A program made the translations under genes and the position numbers. Of a stretch of 64,000 bases of DNA, positions 12,641-23,080 are shown in pieces; position 1 is the stretch's first letter; each line of letters begins with the position of its first letter. Source of the stretch: Corbicula japonica (taxonomy: Eukaryota; Mollusca; Bivalvia; Venerida; Cyrenidae). The notes beneath the pieces were generated by a model, which worked only from the letters and a program-made list of their open reading frames with translations, did not search any database and was not told where the DNA came from. The stretch covers positions 579,501-643,500 of the forward strand of contig JAZAYU010000063.1 in NCBI GenBank assembly GCA_038501625.1. Reading direction: 5' to 3'.

Positions 12641-12981
12641 GTGGAACTAAACAGAATAGAATTTTGACAGAGGGTCTGAGATTACAAATCCTGAATATCA
12701 CAAAGAACACGAATGACAAAAATTAAAAAGCAGGAAATATATCCCTTGAGGTGATTTAACAAAGTCCGAAACTTCTTTTCCTGGGATATTGAAACCACCA
12801 TCTGAAAACTGGCCGAAATATCAAAACAATTTAATTTTTAGATGTACAATAAATGTACAAAGGTACATGTATCGTGCACAACTACCTTAAAACGCGTTTT
12901 GTATCTGCATAAACAATCTTTTCCTTTGTATAACTTTTTTTCAGCAACTATAAAAACGTGCTAAATTTAAACGCCTAGTCG
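12641..12981. other. Intergenic, nothing recognised
   Basis: Short AT-rich spacer between family B and family A copies. Nothing else seen. Confidence 0.4.
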
Positions 12982-13160
12982 CAAACTGCGTTGCCACTGA
13001 CCTTTCCAGTGCGATAAAACCTCAGGTTCTCTTTTTCGTTAATTGCTTGTGGTATCTTGTTTGAAATTGGTCATTTTGTAATCCTTTGCTTTCTTTTCCT
13101 CTGTATATTTAAGCTGCGCTTTGTGGTGTGGCAAACCTGATATGCATGTTTCACTTTCTT
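12982..13160 (+). repeat. Family A copy 3, 3'-terminal fragment
   Basis: It begins at the hairpin region (TTGCCACTGACCTTTCCAGT) and keeps GGTTCTCTTTTTCGTTAATT, CTTTCTTTTCCTCTGTATAT and the terminal CCTGATATGCATGTTTCACT. It is 5'-truncated and more diverged than copy 1. Confidence 0.7.
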
Positions 13161-13844
13161 ATTGTAGATTTATAACTGGTGAGGAATGTCCTTGACATAT
13201 CTCTTAAAAACTTACTTATTTTCATCAGATGTATTTCATTCAAGGAAAACAAAACAGGAAACCATTCGGAACGGATACACAACAAGAAACAATTATGTCC
13301 GCTTTGCCCACATTAAGGCCTATATATAAGACCATTTGCTTCCCATTTCACATCTGCCCAATAATGGAAATAGTATCTTACCTATTCTGTTTGTTAAGTA
13401 AAAATCACGTTTCTGGTTTGTCAAGTGAATAGTGTATCTTTATGTTGTTCACTTTATGGAATCTTAAATAAAAGATGTAGGTGTTACATTAGAGAATATC
13501 AAAAGCTGTCGTTTCGCAAAGTTATTATGGTTTTAAATTACCAGTCTTAATATATTTACAAGCTTAGAACGTTGCATTAGTACTAAGTCACGGACGAATC
13601 CGGGAATCATATTTAAAGGTCGTTGAATGTCTGAAAACCAAATTTAGAAACGAAAACATCGGTCTAAATTGTCAACAGTAAATACAGTAACATTGAACAA
13701 ATTCAGATAAACTGATATTACATTAAGTCTATCTGGCCGCGCAATGATCCATTTTAATAAATGAAATAGGAACTGCAATTTATAGCAATTGAACACACCA
13801 TAAACTATGAGAAAACTATTGTATGCTCAATTTAACTGTGTCTT
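13161..13844. other. Intergenic, nothing recognised
   Basis: A 67-residue plus-strand frame at 13,229-13,432 has no recognisable domain. No gene is called. Confidence 0.35.
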
Positions 13845-14000
13845 TTCATGGGTAGTAAAGGAAGTTTATATTACTCTTTAGGTCGTCTAGTCAAGGCATG
13901 AACTTAGTTGGTTCATAATAAACGATGGTAAGCATGAAACTTTAAATGCGACTAGAATAGGTTTCACCTAAAACGGGAAAACAATTGGCGGTATTTAACA
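13845..14000 (-). repeat. Diverged family B copy
   Basis: TCTTTTCATGGGTAGTAAAG, GGTCGTCTAG and GAAACTTTAAATGCGACTAG, then CACCTAAAACGGGAAAACAA, follow the order of the 12.4-kb copy (TGTTCATGGGCAGTAATGGA, GGAACCTTTAATGAGGTATT, CCCTAAACGAGAATACAATT). Clearly older than that copy. Confidence 0.5.
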
Positions 14001-14539
14001 TAATATGATTTGGACAGGAGGATTTGTAAATATATTGGACTCTAAAGATTCAGTAGACATATCTGACTAACGTCTTTCTTTTTATATATTCAGTTGTTTG
14101 CTAAAGTAAATTCGGATATGTTATTGACATATGGTTGTTAAGAGTATTTCTAATGGTCGATATCATATTTTGATAAATAAAAACGTTAACAAGGAAACCA
14201 TTTGTCGAAGAACTTTCATTTTCTTATATAATGGGTTTGTCAGAAATACTAGAATACTTATCCGTGTTCACATAAAATGTGTAACAGATTTATGTTAGTT
14301 ACATCTTTAGTGAACAAACGTGGGAATTCTGCGAAACAAGTCATATTGTTGTACATTTTCAAATAGCACTTGCCGTTCTTAAACCTAGTTTTAAAATTTA
14401 CTCGTTCAAATCTCATTTAACATTTATTACATGATGCTGAACTAGGTTTCGAAGATGATTATAATGGGTTTAGTTGCAAGCTGTAACCATTGATTAATAA
14501 AATATAGATACTGTGTTCCTTTATTAAAATTTTTTTTTA

Positions 14540-14905
14540 ACTTTAAAAGTTATTCATGCATCTCCAGTCCTTTGTGTGTTAAAACAATGTTTCTGTATCG
14601 ATGTATACCTATTAAATAAAGATTATCAGAAGTTTCTTGTTGAATTTCATGGTCTTACATGTTTCAGTTAAGGTGCTAAAATACTTAAACTGTATGAAAC
14701 GAAATATACGAGTCGATCAGTGACTTTAAGCTCTAACTTAATGAGTTGATCACAATCACAAAACTATTTCAAGTACCTTGATAAATTAACGGACAGAAAT
14801 AATGTGAAGCTTTCGTGCAGCGTTTGAGGTAATGGAAGTACAAAAGACAGCAGCAAACTCACAAATGATACAAACAGTTTTAACACGCAAACCGTTAGCA
14901 TGTTA
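14540..14905. repeat. Old segmental duplication, block 1 (copy at 14.5 kb)
   Basis: Partner of 6,900-7,320; see that entry for the shared words. Together with the second block (18,380-18,905) it brackets the Penelope-like element, as expected if the element inserted into this copy of the duplication. Confidence 0.5.
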
Positions 14906-15227
14906 CTCTCCTAATTTCCGTAAATGTTCATGTTTAATGATTTGATAAAAGTTGCCGGTCTAAAATTTCTTGTGAATGTATAAAACTAAATTTGAACGTT
15001 ATACCCGCGTAATTCATTAAAAAGTGGAAAGATTATTTTAAATATTTCAGTATTTTAAGTTATTTTATACGTAAATGTCACAAACATAGCAATAAAATGG
15101 AAGTCTTGCTTATCAAACACTGAATGAAAGATTTTACAAGCAAAGCAGGATAAGTGGATAAGTATTTATAGACACTTACTTGATGCTAACCTGTTTCATT
15201 AATAGTGATATTGACTGACAAACTGAA

Positions 15228-15620
15228 AATGTTGTTTACGTTTTAACTTAAAATTCTAATAACTGTGGAATTCAATATTTGGGACAAACAGTACGCCCTT
15301 TAAAAGCACGTTTTGGACAACATTATTCTAAAATTCGAAACAACAGCTAGTTTAAAACATTTTTATACCAACATTTTAAACATTCAGGGCACCGTTTACA
15401 AAATATTTCCATTAAACCAATATAGAAACTTACATTTGACAGCGCTGCATCAAGAGCATTTAAAATCAGGGCCAGCCACATTTCGGAACATAAATAGATA
15501 CAAAAACTTCAAACGCCTTACCAACTTGGTTTAAATGATAGCATTTATCAGGAAGGCAACATTTATAAAAATCTTGATTATGACGTCTTTGAATTGCTTG
15601 AAATAGTTAAAAGAAAATCG
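15228..15620 (+). pseudogene. GIY-YIG endonuclease domain of the Penelope-like element
   Basis: Around 15,228-15,310 a frame reads VVYVL, a degraded Cys-rich stretch, CGIQYLGQT, then LKARFGQHYSKIR. This is the two-part GIY-YIG pattern (GIY-like strand, then YIGQT and R..F..H). After a frame change, FLYQHF, then LQTPYQLGLNDSIYQEGN and YKNLDYDVFELLEI (to about 15,605), match the C-terminal part of this endonuclease type as I know it from invertebrate Penelope-like elements. In these elements the nuclease nicks target DNA for integration. At least one in-frame stop near 15,335 and a shift make it inactive. Cysteines expected between the GIY and YIG motifs are partly lost. Confidence 0.65.
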
Positions 15621-16323
15621 AGGTCGCATGAAAGCAGAACTAATGTGAACATAAAAAGAAATTACGTATTCGTTGTTCTATTCATGACCTACATATTATT
15701 TTAAAACAATCTGGCAGACACGCTATGCTTTCAAGGTTGGCTTCTCTTTCTATATCAAGTCTGCAGAAACTGGATGAGGAAGCCGACGACATTGTCATAA
15801 GAACCCATCCATTTTGCGAGGTTGCAAGTCATATTCAGTGTTAAACTCGGCATGTTCTCAGAACACACATTGACTTCAAATCTGACCATCAAAGACCATT
15901 CCTTAAAATTTCTTTTTTTTTAAATAAAGGAATAGATTTTATCGACCTTCCAAGTATATTTAAAGACAAAACTGTTAAATCGGCTGTTCCTAATTTTTTT
16001 AAGAATACTGAACCACCTATGGCTTGATATATATACAACAAACCAACTAGAAATACAATTTTTAATTACAATGTTCAATAAAATTACCTCTGACTTACAG
16101 ATCATTCAAAATATACCAAAATCTTGAGAGTGTTTAATTCTAAATATTGCTTTAAGCCTGTTGAGAAGGCTTCTAATAATGTAATTATAGTGTGACGGAT
16201 ACACTATATTAATATTCATACTGAAGAACTAAATAGCACTAATGCTTATACACTGACTTCTTCATCTGAGAGTGATATTGTTACTGCACATACTCTGCAA
16301 ATTGAAAATATTTAGAATCAGTA
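15621..16323 (+). pseudogene. Linker/N-terminal RT region of the Penelope-like element
   Basis: Scattered frame pieces are recognisable: a Ser-Leu-rich LASLSISSLQKLDEEADDI near 15,740-15,795, DFKSDHQRPFLK near 15,870, GIDFIDLPSIFKDKTVKSAV near 15,935, and FKPVEKASNNVIIV near 16,155, which resembles the region before RT motif 1 in Penelope-like proteins. Frames change several times, so no product is possible. The CxC linker motif reported for Naiads could not be located with confidence. Confidence 0.5.
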
Positions 16324-17640
16324 TTGAGCCGAAACAAGACAAAGTACATACTATGTATTGGTTGCCTTAAATGCAAAAAAACACTGTACAAAGCAAGATC
16401 AATTGCCAACTCTAGTTCTTGCACAACAACTAAATTATCCGTGCTCTTATCAACTTGTCTTACAGCTATAAAAGAACATGTAATTAGGTATTGCAATAAG
16501 GTTTTTGAAACCACTGGCAAAAATTTATTTTGGTCGATTAAAAATTCAAATGACGTTTTAAAGAAGCTTATATCAAATAATGTTCAGGCGTTCTGTTTGT
16601 CTACTTATGATTTCTCTACTTTATACACTTTGCTCCCTCACAATTTAATAAGAGACAAGCTAACCAGTCTCATTGAAAAAAAAAACGTTTGTTAGAGAAA
16701 ATGAAACCTTCATCGCTTGTCATGAACATAAGGCATTTTTACAGATGGTTCTTATGATAATTATACTTTAGTGACTTGTCAAGACCTAACAGAGTCGCTA
16801 ACTTTCTAACTAGATAATATTTATGTTAGATTCGGTACCTCTATTTATAAACAAGTAATAGACATCCCAATGGGTACTAATTGTTAACCCTTGTTGCTGA
16901 TCTGTTTTTATACTGTTATGAAAGAGACTTTATGTTATCTCTTTCTACCGAACATCAAGATGATATTATTACAGCTTTTTGACAACACCTCGAGGTACCT
17001 TGATGATTGATTTTATATAGATAATAACCATTTTCCATCAATTATTAATAAGATTTATCCTAAAGAACTACAGCTTAATAAAGTGAACACTTCAGAAAAG
17101 CAAGCAAACTTTCTTGATCAAAATCTGTCCATTAAAATGGTTACGTCACAACTAAAAGTATATATTTAAAGAGATAATTTTAATTTTACGGCGTTTTCCT
17201 CGTGCAACATCTTACGGGGTTTATATCTTACAGCCTGTTAAGTTTTCAAGAGCTTGCAACGTTGTAAATGATTTCAATGAAGGTAATCTTTGCATAACAG
17301 ACAAAAACTTTTAAAACAAGGTTATCGGTACCACAAATTAAGGAAAACCTTCTGCAAGTTTTATCGCCGATACCAAGATCTGATACAAAATACAGGTGGA
17401 GTTTTAAATCACTACTGCAAAAAGGTATTTCACAGCCAGTTTTTATGGAGATTTAATTGATAAACTTAAGAAGATAAAAGGCAATGTTAATTTCTCCCGG
17501 TTAATTGTAAAAACCATCTGTAAATTTAAAAAGAAAGGTTACCAATATGATATGCTACAGCGCTCAGTAGGCCTAGTGATTTACCCATCTACAGTTGATC
17601 ATTATGCTTACCTGTTTTGCTGCTCGAAGGTGGCAGGGAT
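16324..17640 (+). pseudogene. Reverse transcriptase of the Penelope-like element (inactive)
   Basis: An open stretch of 123 codons (16,324-16,695) contains SSCTTTKLSVLLSTCLTAIK and LSTYDFSTLYTLLPHNLI, the latter carrying the first catalytic Asp. IPMGTNC lies at 16,864-16,884, followed by a TAA. YLDD lies at 16,996-17,007, immediately followed by an in-frame TGA. Then comes a long readable segment (FPSIINKIYPKELQLNKV, NFLDQNLSIK), later FSRLIVKTICKFKKKGYQYD and MLQRSVGLVIYPSTVDHYAY up to about 17,610. The RT would copy element RNA at a nicked target. TGA after YLDD could be decay or selenocysteine recoding (known in clam Naiads), but TAA codons and shifts elsewhere favour decay. Confidence 0.75.
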
Positions 17641-18122
17641 TTCAGAGTTTATAAGGATTTTTTTAAAAGAACCTAGAAGCTCGATTCGTTTCTTTTATCG
17701 CTGTCATCGTGTTCTTGCTGATTTGACTCCAGGAGCTCTGGTCTCAGTAAGATCATTGAGTAGCTACCCGCCCATTTGGCTTTACAATGCTATTAGCTTC
17801 TTATGTTTTATATATTTGTGTGCTTTTGCATGGAACATTGTTTAGTTGATGGGTAGGTTGGAGTTATTGATAGAAGACCATGTTGTGGCAAGTGTGAGGT
17901 TGGTGCACCCTAGAACCTGTTTTAAACCCCCAGTGGCAATTTGATTTGTCACTGACCGTTCCAAGGTGGTAACCCTTCGGTTCTCTTGTCAATTGTTTGA
18001 GGTGTCTTTTTTAAAACTGATCATTTTATTAACCATGCTCTCTCTCTCTCTCTTCTTCCAGACTGTGTGGGGAGGCTGTTATTTTCTTAATGTGACAATT
18101 TCTGATATGCATATTTCACCTT
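17641..18122 (+). repeat. Family A copy 4: 3' tail of the parent element
   Basis: This tail follows the end of RT homology and ends CTGATATGCATATTTCACCT. It provides the reference for all family A fragments. A conserved hairpin (AGTGGCAA/TTGTCACT, with one G-T pair in this copy) lies near 17,931-17,955, and a CT-rich tract near 18,038-18,060. I looked for a SECIS-like arrangement (ATGA, apical AA, GA) and found no convincing one. Confidence 0.8.
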
Positions 18123-18379
18123 TTTAATGAAAAAAGTTTTCGGACCAACAAGTTACATTTTAATTATTATTCTAACATAAATCTATATCTCTTTATTAAG
18201 AACCTCTTCTAGACGTGCTCGTTTGCTCTTCTAAACGAGTTCATTTGCTTTCATCAAATAGTTGTAAGTAGTGTGTTAACTATGTGTTTCATGTACGCAT
18301 TTATAATGGTTGTGATACCTTTCTGACGGAATGATTACTATTATCATATTTAGAATCAGACAAGAGGCTATTACCATTA
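18123..18379. other. Intergenic spacer, nothing recognised
   Basis: Between the Penelope-like tail and the second duplicated block. No feature seen. Confidence 0.4.
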
Positions 18380-18905
18380 ATAATGATGGGTGCCGTTGGA
18401 AAGATCTCTTAAAACCAGCATCAAAGCAGTTCGTTTTGTCTGACATTTTTTGTCAGACATGAATCAGATACTGTATATCATGCTGCTGGTGTTGTTGTTG
18501 TTGTTTTTTAAACTATTTTTAAAGTCAACAACATGAAAAACATCCTAATTATCACATAGACAATTTCAAGATGATGAATAATTATAGAAATGTAGAACTT
18601 TGAGATCACCACATGGGACTCATAGTTAAGGCAGCATAAAGATTTCACATCTCTGCTTTTAATACAAACTATTTTAAGGGCTCTTTGTGACGCATTTTAC
18701 ACGAATTGTCATAAATTCAAAAACTATTTACGAATTCTTGCGACAAAGTGTAAGACCGAATTTGTCATACGTGTAAATCGCAAGATTACAGTGTCTGTAT
18801 GAACAATGTGCCCAATATTGATATAAACAGAAGTTCCAGCTAACAAAAATATCTATAGATTACTTTGCACAGCAGAAACCTGCAAACGATTTTATCTAAT
18901 TCGTC
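18380..18905. repeat. Old segmental duplication, block 2 (copy at 18.4 kb)
   Basis: Partner of 7,560-8,245. Both copies are followed downstream by a reverse-oriented family A fragment (8.3 kb and 19.1 kb), which may be coincidence or shared history. A short GTT trinucleotide run lies near 18,490. Confidence 0.45.
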
Positions 18906-18916
18906 TTAGGAACTCA

Positions 18917-19030
18917 ATGCTAAAATACGTTATGTTATGCTTTTGCTTTGCTATGCTATTCTGTGCTATCCTTCGGTATACTATGCTATGCTATGCTTTT
19001 TTACGCTATGTTAAGTTATGTAATTATTTA
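18917..19030 (+). repeat. Imperfect (CTATG)n pentanucleotide repeat
   Basis: Words GCTAT, TATGC and TTATG repeat with substitutions, including a clean CTATGCTATGCTATGC near 18,980. It resembles 9,556-9,735. A reverse family A copy starts about 35 bp downstream; Naiad elements are reported to favour microsatellites as targets. Confidence 0.7.
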
Positions 19031-19064
19031 TCCTTTATAAATTATACATGTTTTAGAAAAAAAA

Positions 19065-19258
19065 GTGAAATATTGGAGCCGCAAACAAATAACGAAAGAG
19101 AGAAACCGAGGGGTTACCGCATGGGAACGGTCAGTGGCAAAACAATTTGCCACTAGGGGTTTAAACCAGGTTCTAGGGTGCACCAACCTCACACTTGCCC
19201 CAACAAGTTCTCATATCACCAAACAATCACAAGTTGTCTTAGTGAAATAACTCCAACA
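19065..19258 (-). repeat. Family A copy 5, internal tail fragment
   Basis: GAGGGGTTACCGC was CGAGGGGTTACCGCATGGGA here, then GTCAGTGGCAAAACAATTTG, GGTTTAAACCAGGTTCTAGG, GTGCACCAACCTCACACTTG and TCTTAGTGAAATAACTCCAA. This is the reverse complement of the central family A tail. The CAGTGGCAA/TTTGCCACT hairpin is intact. The terminal ATGCATATCAGG word is absent, so the copy is truncated at its 3' side next to the pentanucleotide repeat. Confidence 0.8.
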
Positions 19259-20984
19259 CACAATTAAATCAAAGAAGTTTAAATATAACATAAATTAGTT
19301 GAAAAACTATGAAATTAAATAGCGATGTTTAATTCCAATACACTTTGAACTCACGAACATGTGTTTCTATCCTAATACACGATGTTCCAAGACCAAATTA
19401 TTTGATAACGATGCATTAATTTTCAGTAAATTATCTTTAGAACAAGAGGATTTAGTGTTGGCGCCATGATATGCACTTGACATTCCTTAAGCTTTCTTAG
19501 GCTTATTTCTTATTTAAGTGCTGATTCTTTGGCCCAAAAATCACAATGATATGTTATCTGGAGATATTTGATCAACTGATTTTTATAACTGGAGAATCAC
19601 GCTGTATTATGTTTTAACCAAGACATTTTATTTTTCATAGATGGAATAGATTGCATGGATGAAAAAGGAACAAATCAGCTATCTAAGTTGAAAACAAAAA
19701 CAAATTCAGGGTTTTAATTGTGCAGGTTGAACGTTTCAAATCCGTTTTCCCATTTAGACATATTTTTTCCAAATGGACTTATAGCAGTTGACATGGCAAT
19801 ATCAAAATAAGCTTTTAAAAACATCGGTTATTTTGGATGACGGTAAAGTGAATGTTGGTGATTTAGCATGAAGAAACCAAGACGAGTAACTGTAAAATAG
19901 CTTTTTGTAATTCATTAATTGTTGCAATAGAGGCCCGGCTGTAATTGTAATTATATGTTTATTTGTTGATGAAACAATGAAAACACATTGTAACATTTAT
20001 TTCGAAACATTTAAACAGCAATTTAAATGAGCATTATGTTTAGTCGCTAATTTGTTAATACAGTGATAATAAAAAATTATTGTGTAATAGATCAAACCAA
20101 TTCTATTATTAGATAATTCCGTCACTATCAATTTATCTATAAACAATAATAAATGCATACAAATGTAACATAATAAAAGATATAATGGGGCTCAGTATAC
20201 GCTTCCGTTATAAAAAAAAGCCCAGTGAATGCCTAGTGAATGATGGATAGATGTACCGTTATACGAACAACTTCAAATGGGAAGTATGTATAATTATAGA
20301 GTATAAACTAAGAAATCTGTACCTTTCCCTTTCAATGAAATTCCGTTAATTGTTTTTTCGTGATTGACATATATGTTCGATATTTTATTAGAAAAGGAGA
20401 AAGACACCAACGATGGTCTGTATTTTTATTATTCAAAACACATATAGTTCATAAATAACAACTCAAAGAAATGCATATTTGAAAATAGATGATATCTCAA
20501 TAATAGTGATAAATGTTAACTTGAACATGAGTTTTCAATTAACATAAGTCTTTCACAGGCGTCTTAAAATAATTATGAGGTTAAGTTTACGTTACAATAT
20601 GTTTTTTTTCTAATTGTTCTATAACAGATAATGACAATTGTATGTACATTGTTAGAGCTCTTTTTTAAGATCACAAATAACTTCCTCAGCTATATTTGTC
20701 GCCGGAAATTAAAAACTGTTGTTAATATCGATGAGAAAAAATATTTCAGTGTAAAAAGGTAATTTTCTCGTACTTATTTGAATTTTTGGTGGCAGAAAGA
20801 ACATTAAAAAATATTATTAGAAATATCGTTTGCTGAAACAAATGACGCTGATTAAAGGTTGACGTCATTTGGATCGCAATAGATTCTTCTACGTTCAAAC
20901 ATGAAGCGTATTTTCCATATCTATGAGGAGAACTTTAAATTTGATTATCTTTGTAGTTGGAACATTGGTTATGTAACCCATACG
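19259..20984. other. AT-rich intergenic, nothing recognised except a CRE-like word
   Basis: No gene signal. TGACGTCATTT occurs at 20,860-20,870 and recurs at 29.5, 31.2 and 37.6 kb (see findings). Short ORFs here have no motif. Confidence 0.4.
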
Positions 20985-21080
20985 AATTTATAAAAAGGGA
21001 ACTATGAAAGCAACCAAACACAACAATTAAGAAAAAATGTGTGCCTGGATTGATTCATGGCGGAAAAATAAATCGGCTGT
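20985..21080 (-). repeat. Family B 3'-end fragment
   Basis: AAAAAGGGAACTATGAAAGC, ACCAAACACAACAATTAAGA and GCCTGGATTGATTCATGGCG follow the order of the reverse complement of family B's 3' end. Confidence 0.55.
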
Positions 21081-21887
21081 AACAGTTATGATATTTGTAC
21101 ATTTTTATCGTTCTTACTCGTTTTTGACTGTCGTGGGTATGGGCACTTTGTAGTAAACACCATTCTTATTGCCATTAAGAAACAAGATCGATATTTTTAA
21201 GTTAACTTTAAACAGATTTCATTCGAGATTTTCAAAATAATATACATTCACTTTCATGTGGAACTGTTATACATTCTAGACTCGAAATTGTTTTTACAGG
21301 ACATATTCAATCAAATGTGAATGTTCAGGTTGTAACGAGAATTGTTGATTGTTTATATACTCAAGGGGTCGAACTATGAGTGGTGAAATTATTTGCAATA
21401 TCTTTCGGACGCTTTAAAAACAATGAAAATCTGACAAGGAACTTTCTAGTTACAGACTACGTGGCACTGAATACAATGTCGCAGAATATGATTGCGTAAA
21501 GATGTCACCCGGATATAGCGTGAAACGAAAACAAACAAGAATTATCATCAGTATACCTTTAGTATGTTTTGCACATTTCAAAGCTGCAGTAAAAGCATCG
21601 GTTGTTTAAGGCTTAAAATGTTTTGTCGGCATTGCTATGAACTCGGTTCATCTTGAGGGTACGTTGTTTTGCGAAAAATTCTTCAACATTATTACTCGAA
21701 TAAATATAAGAGCAACACAATGCATGGGTTTATCTTTACCACAAACTTATTTAATGTCGAAATCTGAATAGACTTTTAAAGAATGAAAGGTTTTTCATTT
21801 TCATTTAATACTTTCTTATTTGCTTACTATTTCTTAAGCAGTTTATGTACTCCATCCAGTTACCAGTTAACGAAACTAGAAAAGAAA
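21081..21887. other. Probable intron of the receptor gene; nothing else recognised
   Basis: If the exon at 21,894-22,176 is spliced at its GT donor, sequence to the left on the minus strand is intron. No downstream exon with TM2-TM7 receptor motifs was found anywhere to the left in this window. Confidence 0.4.
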
Positions 21888-21893
21888 TTTTAC
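21888..21893 (-). other. Splice donor of the receptor exon
   Basis: On the minus strand the exon end TATTCG is followed by GTAAAA. The break falls after the first base of a codon directly after ADLF, where many class A peptide receptors continue with Val, so G plus a following TN would fit. The donor is only a partial match to GTAAGT. Confidence 0.6.
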
Positions 21894-22176
21894 CGAATAG
21901 ATCCGCCACAGCCAGGTTTACGAGAAAGTTGTTGGTAACAGTCCTCATTCTCTGATTCGAAGCTATTACACGTAGTACTAGAATATTTCCTGTGAGGGAC
22001 ATGAGGAATGTAGGCACATAGAGCACGAGTAACACCACAGTTGGAGACTCTTTCAAGGTGAGTTGTCCTTGTTTAAACTCTTCAATCACATCATCCCAAG
22101 CTCCACCATACATATCGCTATTGCTATAATTCAGTTCAGACCAGTAATTATCATCGAATGATTTTATATGAGACAT
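21894..22176 (-). CDS. First coding exon of a rhodopsin-family (class A) peptide-type GPCR
   Basis: The frame starts at ATG (22,176-22,174). It encodes an acidic N-terminus with a possible N-glycosylation site (NYSNSD), a first transmembrane helix with the class A GN.LV signature (SLTGNILVLRVI), an intracellular loop RMRTVTNNF, and the start of TM2 with the family NLAVADL motif. Homology stops at ADLF; from there the open frame continues only as non-conserved residues. A splice donor sits exactly at the break, giving a phase-1 exon end of 283 coding bases (94 codons plus one base). RMRTVTN followed by LAVADL is typical of peptide-ligand receptors such as orexin/allatotropin, CCK or QRFP-like types; the subtype cannot be decided from one exon. 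Remaining exons are not in the window. It would act at the plasma membrane through G proteins. Confidence 0.8.
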
Positions 22177-23078
22177 TTTAACTGCTTAACTATTCAATAG
22201 TCTATATTTTATATAGTGCATACCTTCTTATAAATTTATATTTGGTTTTTGTACTTTTACTATATATCCATATCGTTTGTTCGGGTTAAGGACCACATGG
22301 AAACACGCTCTCGTGATCTGCCTACATCATTTCATTTACGCCATTTACTCACCATAAACATTGTCAATACTTTGGGTGTCTAATTAATTATTTTATTATG
22401 GCCTTTTAAAAACTCATGTGTTTTAAATAATTGTAACATATCATATTAACATGTCCACTTTGTAAGTATAATACAACGTTTTAAATATATTTGAACATTA
22501 ATTCCAGTTCCATTTGAATTCCTTTATTTTATTGATAGTTAACTTGTCTTATTTGATTCTCGAATATAATTCAAAAGATATCTTTTATTCCTTCAGTTAC
22601 TTGCTTTAGTAAGTCTTCTTTCCAACACAATTACAATTATACTATTTGCAATGTCCACAATAACTGTCACACAACAATAACATATTCTGATTCATATAAG
22701 GCGATAGAATGCCGTTAACCTGCTCACAGAGATGTAATTAGTCTATTGGGAAATCTTACTTTCTATGTTACCTCAGTATCGGTATTAGGACGGTCTTTTA
22801 AAAAAATGGAAGTCATACACTCACCTGTTTTTTGTTTACAAGCTGTGCAAGTGTAATTATTGTAATGAAAGTGATGAAGTTAACTTCGGCAAAAGAAAGA
22901 TGATATTTTATTACATGTAAATTGCACTGTCAAGATAAATCCATAGAAACATAATTAAGATTAGAGAAATATTAGAGGTGTTTTGATTTTTATAAAGTAT
23001 GTTTTGATTTTATTTCTGCATTTTGTGGAAAAGCTTATAATTAAAAGTAATGATTTGAAATTTAATGAAGTTTTTATA
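22177..23078. other. 5' region of the receptor exon; nothing recognised
   Basis: This would be 5'UTR, promoter or intron for the receptor. A TATATAG-like word occurs near 22,211 but no initiator arrangement could be argued. Confidence 0.35.
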
Positions 23079-23080
23079 TA

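Larger units (their letters stand above)
15228..18122 (+). mobile_element. Naiad-type Penelope-like retroelement, decayed, near full length
   Basis: The segment carries, in plus-strand order, a GIY-YIG-type endonuclease, a linker, a reverse transcriptase with IPMGTNC and YLDD motifs, and a roughly 480-bp 3' tail (family A) seen at more than a dozen other places in the window. Canonical Penelope-like elements place GIY-YIG after the RT. The permuted order is the hallmark of the Naiad/Chlamys clade described from many invertebrates. Numerous stops and frame changes show the copy is dead. The 5' boundary is uncertain: the first recognisable coding word is near 15,228, and pseudo-LTR structures were not found. 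Confidence 0.75.

Noticed and set aside
15228..18122. Interpreting the retroelement as an active selenoprotein gene
   Set aside because: TAA codons and several frame changes accompany the TGA, and no SECIS-like structure was convincing.
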